From positions 329,083 to 370,024 of the forward strand of contig WELB01000002.1 of assembly GCA_009602725.1 (NCBI GenBank): a DNA stretch of 40,942 bases, read 5' to 3'. This document shows, piece by piece, positions 24,084 to 33,700 of this stretch. Made by a program: the position numbers and the translations under genes. The first letter of the stretch is position 1, and the number at the start of each line of letters is the position of its first letter. Source of the DNA: Spirogloea muscicola (taxonomy: Eukaryota; Streptophyta; Zygnematophyceae; Spirogloeales; Spirogloeaceae). The notes beneath the pieces are model-generated. The model made no database searches. It was not told the DNA's origin and was given only the letters and a program-made list of their open reading frames with translations.

Positions 24084-24579
24084 CTGCAGCCTCCCTGCTC
24101 TATCCGACAGCGCGGCGGCGCTGCTGTGGGCGCCCCCGCGCCGCCCCATGGCCGGCGGCGGGAGCTGGCCGGACATCCCCCAGCCGCTGCCCGACTCGGC
24201 TCTGTGCGAGCGCCGCCGCCTCCAGCGGCTGGCCACTCTCCACGGCACGATGTCTCCGCTGCCCTCGCCTCCCGTCGGTCTCAGCGATCTCGGGCCCAGT
24301 GCTGGTCGCTGCCCCGTGGTTGCCGTGCGCATCGGCGGCCCCACTCCAGGCCTGACTGGGTATCCTCAAGCCCTGACTGGTGCGGTTGCTGTAGTCTGCC
24401 GAGGCGGCTCCCTTAATTGCTCACGCAATGTCCATTATATTGCTGCTAATAGGCACCATAGCGGTCTCAGGTGGGCACTGGTGCTGCCGGCTGGGTGGGG
24501 CATGGCCTTCTGGGTGCCACTCGTGCTTGCTGGTTGCCACGCCCTCGGGCTGCGAGAGCGCCGCTGGCTGCATACTGAT
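22345..24579 (+). CDS. POP1: POP1 subunit of RNase P/MRP, both ends incomplete
   Basis: The protein scaffold of RNase P and MRP, for tRNA and rRNA maturation. Exons: about 22345-22655, 23011-23107, 23203-23316, 23378-23617, 23755-24359, 24471-24579; all junction phases fit. RLETHVWHAKRFAMASLWG is the POP1 hallmark; LVHDASYYAALQLDG, GQLHRWREAPCGALGP, WVWVHAAAHDDALAAL and VLPAGWGMAFWVPLVLAGC (start of the POPLD domain) follow in family order. A GTGAGT donor ends exon 6, but no later exon was found before repeats begin, so the POPLD remainder and C-terminus are absent or far away. The start is undecided. A basic MRRRKASAAKRLG stretch that resembles the family's RRRA.SHN.KRLP motif lies at about 22418-22456, in a different frame from exon 1's hallmark. 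Poly-Gly runs occur in exons 1 and 5. Confidence 0.87.
22831..22904 (-). repeat. tRNA-like sequence, probably a SINE head, in POP1 intron 1
   Basis: On the minus strand, GTTTGGA at the 5' end pairs fully (with G-U) with TCTAGAC at the 3' end, giving a 7-bp acceptor-like stem. An A-box-like GCTCAGTTGGTTAGA and a B-box GGTTCAAATC are present, and a 7-base loop TTGACAA sits where an anticodon would be. The T-stem and half of the D-stem do not pair. A second A-box head, TAGCTCAGTTGGTTAGAGC, lies next to it at about 22950-22970. This fits a decayed tRNA or tRNA-derived SINE rather than a working tRNA gene. Confidence 0.55.
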
Positions 24580-24773
24580 GTGAGTGCCGTAGTACTGACC
24601 ACTTCATTTTGATCACTCTTAGATAGAACTTTGACATTCTGATTATGTTAAGCATAAATTGTATATTCCCCTGCCTAAACCTGGTGNCCACCCCTCCATT
24701 CCTCCTGGCACAGCTGCTGCCTCACTCCACTAGCAGCTCCAGTAGCTGCTAGATGCTAGCTGCTACGTCATAA

Positions 24774-25000
24774 GATGTGCTTACCTCTGTACTTGGCCAT
24801 ACTGGCCTTCGATTGTTTCAAATACACGAAATTCCCCATTGGTAGTGCCACTTCTTCATCTATGGCGTCGGCGTAGGCGTGGCTCGCGGCAAGTGGGTTA
24901 GAAACTTGCGAAGCGGGACTGCTTGGCTGCTCGCCCCGGCTTGGGCGTACGTATGTACGTCATCAGATGTGCTTGCCTTTGTACTTGGCCTTTTGTTTGT
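24774..25000 (+). repeat. Two short copies of a retroelement 3' end
   Basis: AAGATGTGCTTACCTCTGTA with CTTGGCC (24774) and AGATGTGCTTGCCTTTGTAC with TTGGCC (24965) match the 3' flanks of the element pieces at 29790 and 31070, which read GCTTGCCTTTGTACTTGGCC. No coding part is attached. Confidence 0.6.
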
Positions 25001-25162
25001 TTCAACATACATTAACCTTCTGGGCCGGTCGCGGCGAGATCCTAGCGCTGCCTAATAGGTCTTTTCAAAGGAGTGGAGTGTGTGTTGAGTGATGGAGGGG
25101 CAAATGGGAAGAGCTCACTTCTTTGGCAGCCGTAGAGAAGTAAGCTCATCCGAAGGGGGCGC

Positions 25163-25217
25163 AAGGGCTGTGAAAAGCCAGCCTGAAAAAAAAACGACAA
25201 TGTCCGAAGGGGCCGGA
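25163..25217 (+). repeat. Hairpin-repeat copy
   Basis: GGGCTGTGAAAAGCCAGCC, an A-run, then GACAATGTCCGAAGGGGCCG. This is intermediate between the old copies (8.7-17.5 kb) and the young blocks at 27 kb and 39 kb. Confidence 0.7.
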
Positions 25218-25349
25218 AAGTGCTGAAAGAAAGAGAGAAGGCGTGCAGTGCACATGAGTGGAACGCCAAAGCTAGCCAGTACGAAGTGAGAAGTGAGAAG
25301 AACAAATGAAGTTAAATACAGGCTAAGGGTACAATGAATTCACAACCTT

Positions 25350-25390
25350 ATCTGTTCTTTTTGGGCTGGCTTCTCACAGCCCTCGCCCAA
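25350..25390 (-). repeat. Hairpin-repeat copy, inverted
   Basis: TTTTTGGGCTGGCTTCTCAC followed by AGCCCTCGCCCAATTG is the reverse of the family core. Confidence 0.65.
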
Positions 25391-27029
25391 TTGGATGAGC
25401 TTACTCGTCTGCTACTGAACGAATTCTCCAGAACCCATGTGAGCACGTATCTATCTGGGGTAACCGCGGGGGAAATGGAGCTGGCTAGGCGCAGCGGCCA
25501 TGGCTTCAAGTAGCCGTCAAGCCAAAGGGGCAGAACAAATGAAGCAGCGCGGTGCCAGGCGAGAAGGCTGGCTATGCAGCAGGCACGCTCTCCAGGTCGC
25601 GAGCACCGATTGGCTCCTCCTGATGGCCCGCCATAAGAAGAAGCTGTTTCTTCAGTTAGACGCGGTGTTTGCAGAAGTCCAGACTGAACAGAAGAAGCAA
25701 CATCGGAAGTGGGGTGTGAAAGGCCTTCCAAGAAGCATGATCAGGTTCAAGAACTTCTACCCACCGTTTGGTCGACGATGCACCAGAGTCGGAGTAGCTC
25801 CTCTGCAACTTGCGATTAAAGGAGCAGGCGCGCACATTGGAGAAGAGAAGGTGGAGTAGCACCTTTGACTTAGTAAGGGTTCAAATGCGAGGGGCTCTCT
25901 CTCAGGGGACAGTGAGGCTTGACAATGGTCAGCTCAATGAGCATTGACAAGGTCAAGCTGAGTACAGCATTCTAGCGAATGCTGTACTCCGTGGTCTGGC
26001 TTCTTTGCAGAGCTGTGTATCACACTTAGGTGGATGAGTTGCAAGTTCGAAATAGCATAGCCGCAGCCACGCCGCACTTACACCCCCGCCTATCGGCAAG
26101 AACGCCTGGTCAGCAAAGGTTGAAGGGGGCTCCAGAGTAGAGGTTGAGAGGCAGCGAGCAAGTGACGTGTGGTTGGTTGCCTAAAGAGCGTAAGGGTGTG
26201 AGGGCCGGAGCCGAGCAGTCTACTGGCCCAGTCTCTCACTCTTACTGATTGCTGACCTTGTGACACTGCCGCTGCCGCTCCACCGCTGCCGCCACTGCTC
26301 TGTCAGTAGGCGTCGAGCGCGCATTGCGGGCCGTGCAGATAGGGCACGCGCGTAGACCACTGACGGACCAGTCGCTCGAGAGCCTACTCCGAGAGACTCG
26401 GCAACCAGTCGCTTGAGACTGAGACGCACTTGGTAAGCAAGGGGGTTGTGAACTTATAACAAGTGCAGCTATCGAACATTGTCTCGAGCACTTAAAGGCT
26501 GTCGCATACTACTGTTACATCGATACCTTGCTTGCCTGCCACGTTGTTCGCGATCTGATCGCAGTTTGTAATTGGCACTCGGGAGACTTTTGGTGACTGG
26601 ATCGAGTGACATAGATAGCTGGGCTTGGCCACAGATGCCATTATTTCGCTGGGCTTGGGCCCCAACTTCACCAGATAGCTGCGCTTGGACCACACACAAA
26701 TGACTGGACCGTTGGGCTGTCCCATGGAGATACGAGATCGTTTCTTGGTGCTGGAATCCTCTCAGAGAGCGCTCTGGCCTCATTGGCTATGTACTCGACT
26801 TACTGCATTGTCTTGAGTAAAATGTGCATCCTGCTTGTCCACGCTGAATTTCACATCAATGTCCAGGCTATCGGAAACAAGTACTCGCCAAGCAACTTAT
26901 CGTATGTCTATGCCATGCTTCCGAGCAAGTTATCCTCTACACTTCCGCTTCTCACATTCACCCTTGCTTTATCTCGCTTTGCTAGCCACGTGAGCTACGA
27001 CGCGTCCCCCCTTCTGATGTACCGGATCG

Positions 27030-27123
27030 GTTCATCGACGTCGTATGGCAGCCAACACCCAGTGGCATGACTACGATGCCGCGCTTTGCGGCAAGGCCGG
27101 CGCCGCAGCCGAGGCGGCCGCCT
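27030..27123 (+). pseudogene. Possible retroelement gag-like remnant
   Basis: One frame reads MAANTQWHDYDAALCGKAGA before a stop. W..YD..(F)R-like motifs occur in retroelement gag or recombinase regions of algae, but the fragment is too short to assign. Confidence 0.2.
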
Positions 27124-27234
27124 GACACCGCGGGGTCAATGCGATAACGTAGGCCGACCTGCTTCCTCCTCCCAGCAAGCAAGACACAGCTATTCCAATA
27201 ATTTAAAACGCAAGGCAATGGCATAAGAAGAAAG

Positions 27235-27790
27235 AAGGAAGTGCTCGCCCATAGAGGAGAAAGGAAGAAGAAAGAAAGTGCTCGCCCATAGAAGAGGGGG
27301 GGCTAGCAAAGCCAGCCCAGAAAGAATGGACAAAGTCCAAAGCCAAAGACCGAAGCGAGGAGAGGGGCTGGCAAAGCCAGCCCAAAAAGAATGGACAATG
27401 TCCAAAGCCAAAAGAAAAAGAAGAAAGTGCTCGCCCATTGAGATAGGGGCTGGAACAGCCAGCCCAAAGAAGAATGGACGAAGTACGAGAAGGGAGCCAG
27501 GAGAATGTGCTCGCCCACAGAGAAGAGTGGCTGGCAAAGCCAGCCCAAAATGAATGGACAATATCCCAAGCCAAAGAAAGAGGTGCCGAAAAAGAATCTC
27601 ACTACAGTCCATGCCTTGGACTAGGACGAAGACATCAGCCGGAAGAGAGCTCGCCCATTGAGGATAGGGGCTGGAACAGCCAGCCCAAAAAAGAATGAGC
27701 AGAGTACAAGAAGCCCAAGAAGAAGGGGGGCCAGGCGAAGCACTAAGGCGAAGCACTAAGAAAGAAGCACACAAGAAGAATCAGCCAGAG
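27235..27790 (+). repeat. Block of five double-hairpin elements
   Basis: Each unit begins near GCTCGCCCATTGAGGATAG or CTCGCCCATAGAGAAG. The first hairpin is GGGCTGGCAAAGCCAGCCC (27365-27383), followed by an A-rich spacer and the second hairpin TGGACAATGTCCA (27392-27404), then CAAAGCC. Cores lie near 27300, 27365, 27446, 27528 and 27668. The block ends with GCGAAGCACTAAG twice, AAGCACACAAGAAGAA and CTCAGTAACCTCTAG, directly before a retroelement piece. Confidence 0.85.
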
Positions 27791-27810
27791 GACGCTCAGT
27801 AACCTCTAGT

Positions 27811-28254
27811 CTTTTGGTCGACCGCTCCAACCTGGGGCTCTCTGTCTCGCGGGCCGGCCACGCTGCCTCGAAGGCCGCTCGCTGCAAGGCGGCCAAGCAC
27901 TCCGACCACCCACCTGCCGACAAGTTCGTCCCCTTGGCGGTGGACGTGCACGGGGCTCTTGGGTCCCAGTGGCTTGACCTGTTGGCTAGGCTTGCGCGGC
28001 GGGCTGTGTCCCGCAGACGCGGCGAGCCAGCCGACTTCAACGCCGCGGGCTCGTGGGCTCAGGTATATCGGATGCGCCTCTCTGTATCCCTGCAGCGGTC
28101 CATGGCCCACGCTCTGCATCTGCGAGCTGGCCGTGCTCTCGCTGCGGGCTCTGGCTTTCGTCAGGGTGATAGCTTCCCGGCAGCTAGTCTGTCGGATCTG
28201 AGGCTCCTCACTCGTACTTACAGAGTGATCCCTCCTCCCCCTGTTTTACCATAG
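27811..28254 (+). mobile_element. Retroelement 3' piece 1 (C-terminal module)
   Basis: An open frame of about 146 codons begins where homology to 40488 begins (TGGTCGACCGCTCC) and ends at TAG 28252-28254. FVPLAVDVHGALGSQWLDLL and HALHLRAGRALAAGSGFRQG match the C-terminal ends of the other pieces. The upstream zinc-finger part is missing. In known elements this tail follows a reverse transcriptase; no RT is visible here, so calling it a retroelement is inference. Confidence 0.65.
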
Positions 28255-28256
28255 CA

Positions 28257-28874
28257 TCCTCAGGCCCCTTTGTGGAGACAGGCCAACTCCCCTTCCAAGT
28301 CGCCCTCCGCACTGCCCGCGACAGGCTCCTGCAGGTCCACCCCAACATGTCCGAGCAGACTGTTCCTTTCCGGCACCTCGCCCACACTCCAGACCTGCGG
28401 GCTCAGGCACGCTTCACGGCGTTGGTCGAGAAGGCGGCCTCCGACCAGGCGGTGGAGCTTCTCCCTCCGTCTGACGTTCGCGGGCGTGCTCGGCTTCTCT
28501 CCGCCTCTTCCCCTGGGGCGGCGGCGTGGCTCCAAGCGCTCCCACTCTATGCCGCACTTACCATGCCCGACGAGGTCTACCGGACGGCGGTGCATCGGCT
28601 CTTGGGGCTCCTCCCTCCCTGCCTTACAGGTGTCACACAGTGCGAGTGCGGCGCCCGGCACGCCGACCCTGCGGAGCTGGCCGCGCACATGCTCCGTTGC
28701 GCCCACGGAGGCGAGAGGACCGCTTCCCATGATCTTTTGCGCGATGGTATGCAGGGGGTGTTCATAGAGGCGGGCTTCAAGGTGGCGGTGGAGTGCTCCT
28801 CAGTCATGCCCATCCTGCGGGGCGAGGACGGCCGGTCGCACACCCGGCGCGCCGACCTGGTCGCTATCCCGCCC
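28257..28874 (+). mobile_element. Retroelement piece 2 (linker, zinc finger, nuclease-like start), cut by gap
   Basis: The frame from 28272 includes LLSASSPGAAAWLQALPLYA, then CECG...H..RC..GGERTASHDLLRDG, a zinc-knuckle motif, and RRADLVAI, the likely start of a PD-(D/E)xK-like domain. It runs into the N gap. It follows piece 1 head-to-tail with only a few bases between. Confidence 0.68.
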
Positions 28875-29521
28875 NNNNNNNNNNNNNNNNNNNNNNNNNN
28901 NNNNNNNNNNNNNNNNNNNNNNNNNNNNNNNNNNNNNNNNNNNNNNNNNNNNNNNNNNNNNNNNNNNNNNNNNNNNNNNNNNNNNNNNNNNNNNNNNNNN
29001 NNNNNNNNNNNNNNNNNNNNNNNNNNNNNNNNNNNNNNNNNNNNNNNNNNNNNNNNNNNNNNNNNNNNNNNNNNNNNNNNNNNNNNNNNNNNNNNNNNNN
29101 NNNNNNNNNNNNNNNNNNNNNNNNNNNNNNNNNNNNNNNNNNNNNNNNNNNNNNNNNNNNNNNNNNNNNNNNNNNNNNNNNNNNNNNNNNNNNNNNNNNN
29201 NNNNNNNNNNNNNNNNNNNNNNNNNNNNNNNNNNNNNNNNNNNNNNNNNNNNNNNNNNNNNNNNNNNNNNNNNNNNNNNNNNNNNNNNNNNNNNNNNNNN
29301 NNNNNNNNNNNNNNNNNNNNNNNNNNNNNNNNNNNNNNNNNNNNNNNNNNNNNNNNNNNNNNNNNNNNNNNNNNNNNNNNNNNNNNNNNNNNNNNNNNNN
29401 NNNNNNNNNNNNNNNNNNNNNNNNNNNNNNNNNNNNNNNNNNNNNNNNNNNNNNNNNNNNNNNNNNNNNNNNNNNNNNNNNNNNNNNNNNNNNNNNNNNN
29501 NNNNNNNNNNNNNNNNNNNNN
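28875..29521. other. Assembly gap (647 N)
   Basis: A run of 647 undetermined bases. Both flanks are retroelement sequence, so the gap probably reflects repeat collapse. Its true size is unknown. Confidence 0.99.
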
Positions 29522-29850
29522 AGTCTGGGATATGCACGACGCGAGGATATGCTCCCAGCCCAGATGGGTATGCCGGCAGCCTATCTGTCATTTCTGCGAC
29601 GTCGAGTGTCAACCTGTCTGCAACGAGCTCAGGCGTATGCTCTCCATCAGAAAGCTGGTCGAGTCTTAGCTGCTGGCACACGAGCTAGTCAATTGCCGTC
29701 CGGTATTCGAGCGTCAGCTAGCGACCTCTATGTGCTGACTCGTGGTTACTGAGCGGGTCAGCTTAGCAGCAGGTGACGTACATTTGTCCAATGTGCTTGC
29801 CTTTGTACTTGGCCACACATGGCCTCCCCATCTCTTAATATACACGCATT
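29522..29850 (+). mobile_element. Retroelement piece 3 with 3' flank
   Basis: AYALHQKAGRVLAAGTRA and SASDLYVLTRGY end at a TGA at about 29750. The non-coding tail contains GCGGGTCAGCTTAGCAGCAG and GCTTGCCTTTGTACTTGGCC, shared with the copy at 30880-31140. The peptide is homologous to piece 1 but clearly a different subfamily. Confidence 0.65.
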
Positions 29851-29883
29851 TTCCTCGAGCTACTCGGACCTGATGTTGCTCAC

Positions 29884-30275
29884 TCGCGGGTACTGAGCTT
29901 CCCTAGTATGTTGTCGTGATTGGTAGAGTAGAGGAGTCCTTCCTCGGCTTCTCATTCTTCGGCTTTGGACATTGTCCATTCTTTTTGGGCTGGCTTTGCC
30001 AGCCCCTCTTTTCTTTATGGGCGAGCCTTCTTCTTTGTAGCTGCTCACCGCTCTTAGGCCCCTCTGAACCTTTGTGAAATCTTTTTGGGCTGGCTTTTCG
30101 CAGCCCTTGCCCCCATTGGGAGTACCACTTCTCTCTTTCTTTGGCTTTGGACATTGTCCATTCTTTTTGGGCTGGCTTTGCTGGCCCCCTTTCTCTATGG
30201 GCGCGCTCTTTCTGCTTTGCCAGCCCCTCTTCTCTATGGGCGAGCCCTTTCTTCATTGGGAGTACCACTTCTTCT
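29884..30275 (-). repeat. Inverted double-hairpin block, colinear with 39358-39782
   Basis: Read on the minus strand this gives GAAGTGGTACTCCCAATG, CTCGCCCATAGAGAAG, GGGCTGGCAAAGCCAGCCC, GGACAATGTCC, GGACTCCTCTACTC and CTAGGGAAGCTCAGTACC, in the same order as the plus strand at 39358-39575 and 39742-39782. It is one element rather than scattered hairpins. Confidence 0.8.
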
Positions 30276-30540
30276 AGTCAGGAGATGAAGCGGGGGGAAG
30301 CGCCAAGGAAAACAAGCACAAGAAGAAACAAGAAGACAAGGGCCCAAAGGAAAGAAAGACCGGCCCGCCGCCTGCCGCAGCTACCCTCAAAGATTCCACT
30401 TCCTTATCTTCGGCCACTTCCGACCTTGTCGGGACATTCTCTTCGGGGCTGGCTTCATAAAGCCGGCCCCGCTTTAAGAAGGCCTATCTCCTCGTTCATT
30501 TTATTGGGCTGGCTTCTCACAGCCATAGCCTTACGTTATT
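30276..30540 (+). repeat. Further hairpin-family sequence
   Basis: Contains AAGCACAAGAAGAAACAAG, GGGGCTGGCTTCATAAAGCC and TTGGGCTGGCTTCTCACAGC. It abuts the first exon region of the LRR gene. Confidence 0.6.
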
Positions 30541-30772
30541 AAGTTTTAAAAGAGCTATTTCTTTCCTCCTTGACTTCTGTGGAACTTTCCTCTGACTTCC
30601 CTCGGCGAGCTTCGGCGCCTGGCACACCCCACGCCCGCCGCCATTAGCGCCGCCGCCGCCCGAACGACGTCCGGAAAAGCCCCGTGGCCCAGTTGTGGCG
30701 AGCCGTCCGGCGGCGCCTCCGCCTTGGTGCTCAGTGGTTGGGACGCTGGCCACGTAGCGGCTCTCGTCGAGA
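30541..30772 (+). promoter_or_regulatory. 5' flank of the LRR gene
   Basis: Only about 230 bp separates the hairpin-family DNA from the LRR start codon. It is pyrimidine-rich near 30560-30605 and GC-rich afterwards. No defined promoter element was seen. Confidence 0.3.
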
Positions 30773-33700
30773 ATGGCAGCAGCTGCAGGCGCCGCGGCCG
30801 CGGCCAGGGGGCTTGTGGCAGTTGCGCTGTTGGGTTGCTTCGCCTTTGCCATCGGGAGCCTCGCGTGAGCAGCCCCCTCTCTGTGTGTCAGCCTGTTTGC
30901 AGCGAGCTCAGGCTCATGCTTTGCACCAGAAAGCTGGTCGAGTCTTAGCTGGTGGCACAAGGGCTTGTTAATTGCTGTCCGGATTTCGGGCGTCAATCAC
31001 AATCTTTATGTGCTCACTCTTGGTTACAAAGCGGGTCAGCTTAGCAGCAGGTGAGTACATGTGTCAAATGCGCTTGCCTTTGTACTTGGCCACTCAGGCC
31101 CTCCGTCACTCAATGGACACTCCATTCCCTTCTACTCCCCCTTGGATGTAAATTCTAAATGTCTCGGCACCGCCAGTCCTTAGCTGCGAGCAAAGTGCGC
31201 CTGCGAGTCTCCCTGTATCTGCCGCAATTGCACACTGGGCTCTTGCGGTGGCATGCACTCCAAATCTACGCTGCATTCCTCATTGGCCCTGCCCGCTGAC
31301 TTCCGACTTTCCTCCGCCTCGCAGCTCTGACAAGGCCGCCCTGCTGGCCTTCAAGGCCGGAATCACCAACGACCCTTATAGCGCACTCGCCAATTGGAGC
31401 CCAGCTGACGATACCCTGTGCGGCTGGTTTGGCATCGTGTGCAATGCCATGATGCAGGGAGGCCCCAGGCAAGAGCTTCATCCCAAGCCCGGCCTACGAC
31501 AAGCCGGCCATTGAAACGTGTCAATCAACAGGCACGAGCATTGGCAGCAGCTTTTTGACTTAGTGGCCATGGAGGGCCCACCTTCTCTGTGGCCACTCTC
31601 GCCAGGACTAAGAGCAGTGGCTGCGTAAGGCAGCAGAGGGCTCCTGGACCAGCAGCTTATGAACGAGCATAGAGAGGCGCAGCATGGAGATCTCGGTCAA
31701 GCTCAGTCTTTTCACTCCTGGCCACTGATATCTACTTGCAGGCAAGTGATCGGGCTGAATGTGTCGGAGATGCTGCTGGAAGGCAAGCTGGCCCCGAAGC
31801 TCGGCAACATTGGCAGCCTGCACTATATCATTCTGAACGACAACGTCCTCTCGGGCCCCATCCCGGCGGCGCTGGGCAACTTATCCGAACTTCAGATACT
31901 CCGCCTCAGTGACAACAGGTGAGCAAGCTCAAATTTCTCATCTCAATCTCACTTAAAAGCTTGACAACAGTGATCCTTTGCCTTTCTTTCTACCTCATGG
32001 ATTTTCCCTGGGGGCCTGCGTGCACACAAAATTTGCGTGGCGGCTTGTGAGCATGGCCTCTGTGAAGTCGTGCCTGTCATTCTGAGGGTCAAGCAACGGC
32101 GCAGAAGCCTCTGTGGCTGCACCCTTCATTGTGAAGCTGCTACTTCAAGTGCGATATCATGAGTCTTGCTGTTTCGTGTCATGGCAGATTGTCGGGTCCC
32201 ATTGCAGAAGAGCTTGGCAATTTGTTGGCCCTCCGAAGCCTCTACCTTGACAATAACACGTAATAATCCTCCTACCACCTGCACATGTACCACCACCACA
32301 TGCACATGAGAGGCTGTTATTTGTCCACCCTTGACAACAGGAACCAGCTAATTTTGCATGGAAATCAACTGAAACAGCCTCGACAAGCTCCATTAGCCTC
32401 AGTTGATCGTGGCCGTGCTAGAACGTTGAGCTGCTAGGAAGCTCGTGCAAGCACCTGGCAGTCTGGTGATCACATTGCCTTCGCCATCCTTCAGATTGAA
32501 TGGCCTCATCCCAATCAGTCTGGCCGCGCTTCCGCTCCTCGAAGAGCTCTACTTGGATAGTAACAGGTTCCTGTCGTACTCCATACTTAATTTGGAAATG
32601 AGGATGTGGACGTTTTGATGCACATGCCCTCTACTCGCATTGCTTCCAAAATTTGACTCAGTTCTACTAGGAAAATCGTGCAGCCTTACCGGTCAAGTGC
32701 CAGCATATTGGAGTCTCTTTGAGCCTCACGAATCTATTCCTGGACAACAATAGGTGCGTTTCCAGGATACTTGCGATCTGGAGTTGGCGAGACGAGATAG
32801 AGAAGTAGGCACAGCATCATTCAGTGATGTCTGCTGTACCTGCTTTTCCGTCTCGTCTCATCTCTCCAAGTCCGACTTGTTTTTCAGCACATCTGTTGCT
32901 TCAATAGTAGCTACCAAGTCGAGCAACTAAGATAGCTGGCTGGTACCTGACAGAGCATTTTCTTCTCTTGATTTTAGGCTCATGGGACTTATCCCGTCTC
33001 AGCTTGGCCAGAATCAGGCTCTCCAATATCTGTCCCTCGCAGGCAATCTGTAAGTAGAAGAGTCGCTGGATGGCACATCCATATAGGCGCTTTTGAGCTT
33101 AAAGCCTTCTATATCATATGTCCCTCTCTTTTCCTGTGGTGACATGCCATGTTGAATCGTCACATTGGTGCTGTCACTCTGCGGCAACCATATGCTGCTG
33201 CCACACCCAGTATCAATGCGCTTGTTGTCGTCAGCATTCATTGGGAACCACAAAGGGCTTTGATCATGCACTTTCTACCTATTTGCATGCGGCCGCCCAT
33301 CTCATTGTTGGCTATCCTCCAACCCAGATTGTCAGGAAGCATACCATCTGCGCTTGGAAATTGCTCGCAGCTCCTTGGTCTCGATGTCACCTATAACAGG
33401 TGTGCTGCTGAGCATGGAATACTATCAGTCCCTGTGCACAGACTGCATGTACAAGGCTTTGCAGCTTCCATCTTATCGTTAAAAGCACTCGAGATGTTGG
33501 AGCAACACCTTCTTTGCTGATGCTATTTCTGCACGCTTGGGCTACTTCACAAAAGCATCAATATGCAAAGTTTGACGTCGATCTAGGTTGGTTAGGGCCA
33601 TACCTGTGGAGCTTGCGATGCCTCAGATTGAGCTCCTCTATGTCCAGAACAACAGGTAGGTCACATGCAATGACCTCACAATCAAGTTGCCAGCCTTTCT

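Larger units (their letters stand above)
24580..27230. other. Repeat-rich region with no supported gene
   Basis: Follows the last POP1 exon. It contains an isolated N (24687), two short retroelement 3' ends (24774-24810, 24961-25000), hairpin copies (25163-25217, 25350-25390) and, near 26612 and 26674, a short direct repeat AGATAGCTG(G/C)GCTTGG. A 119-codon ORF at 25500-25859 has no recognisable motif. Confidence 0.5.

Noticed and set aside
23715-24344. 209-codon minus-strand ORF
   Set aside because: Antisense to POP1 exon 5; open only because of GC-rich codons.
25500-25859. 119-codon plus-strand ORF
   Set aside because: No motif, no splice partners and surrounded by repeats; not enough to call a gene.
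27190-27774. 194-codon minus-strand ORF rich in Ser, Phe and Leu
   Set aside because: Arises from the double-hairpin block; its repeats are DNA repeats, with no protein-level conservation visible.
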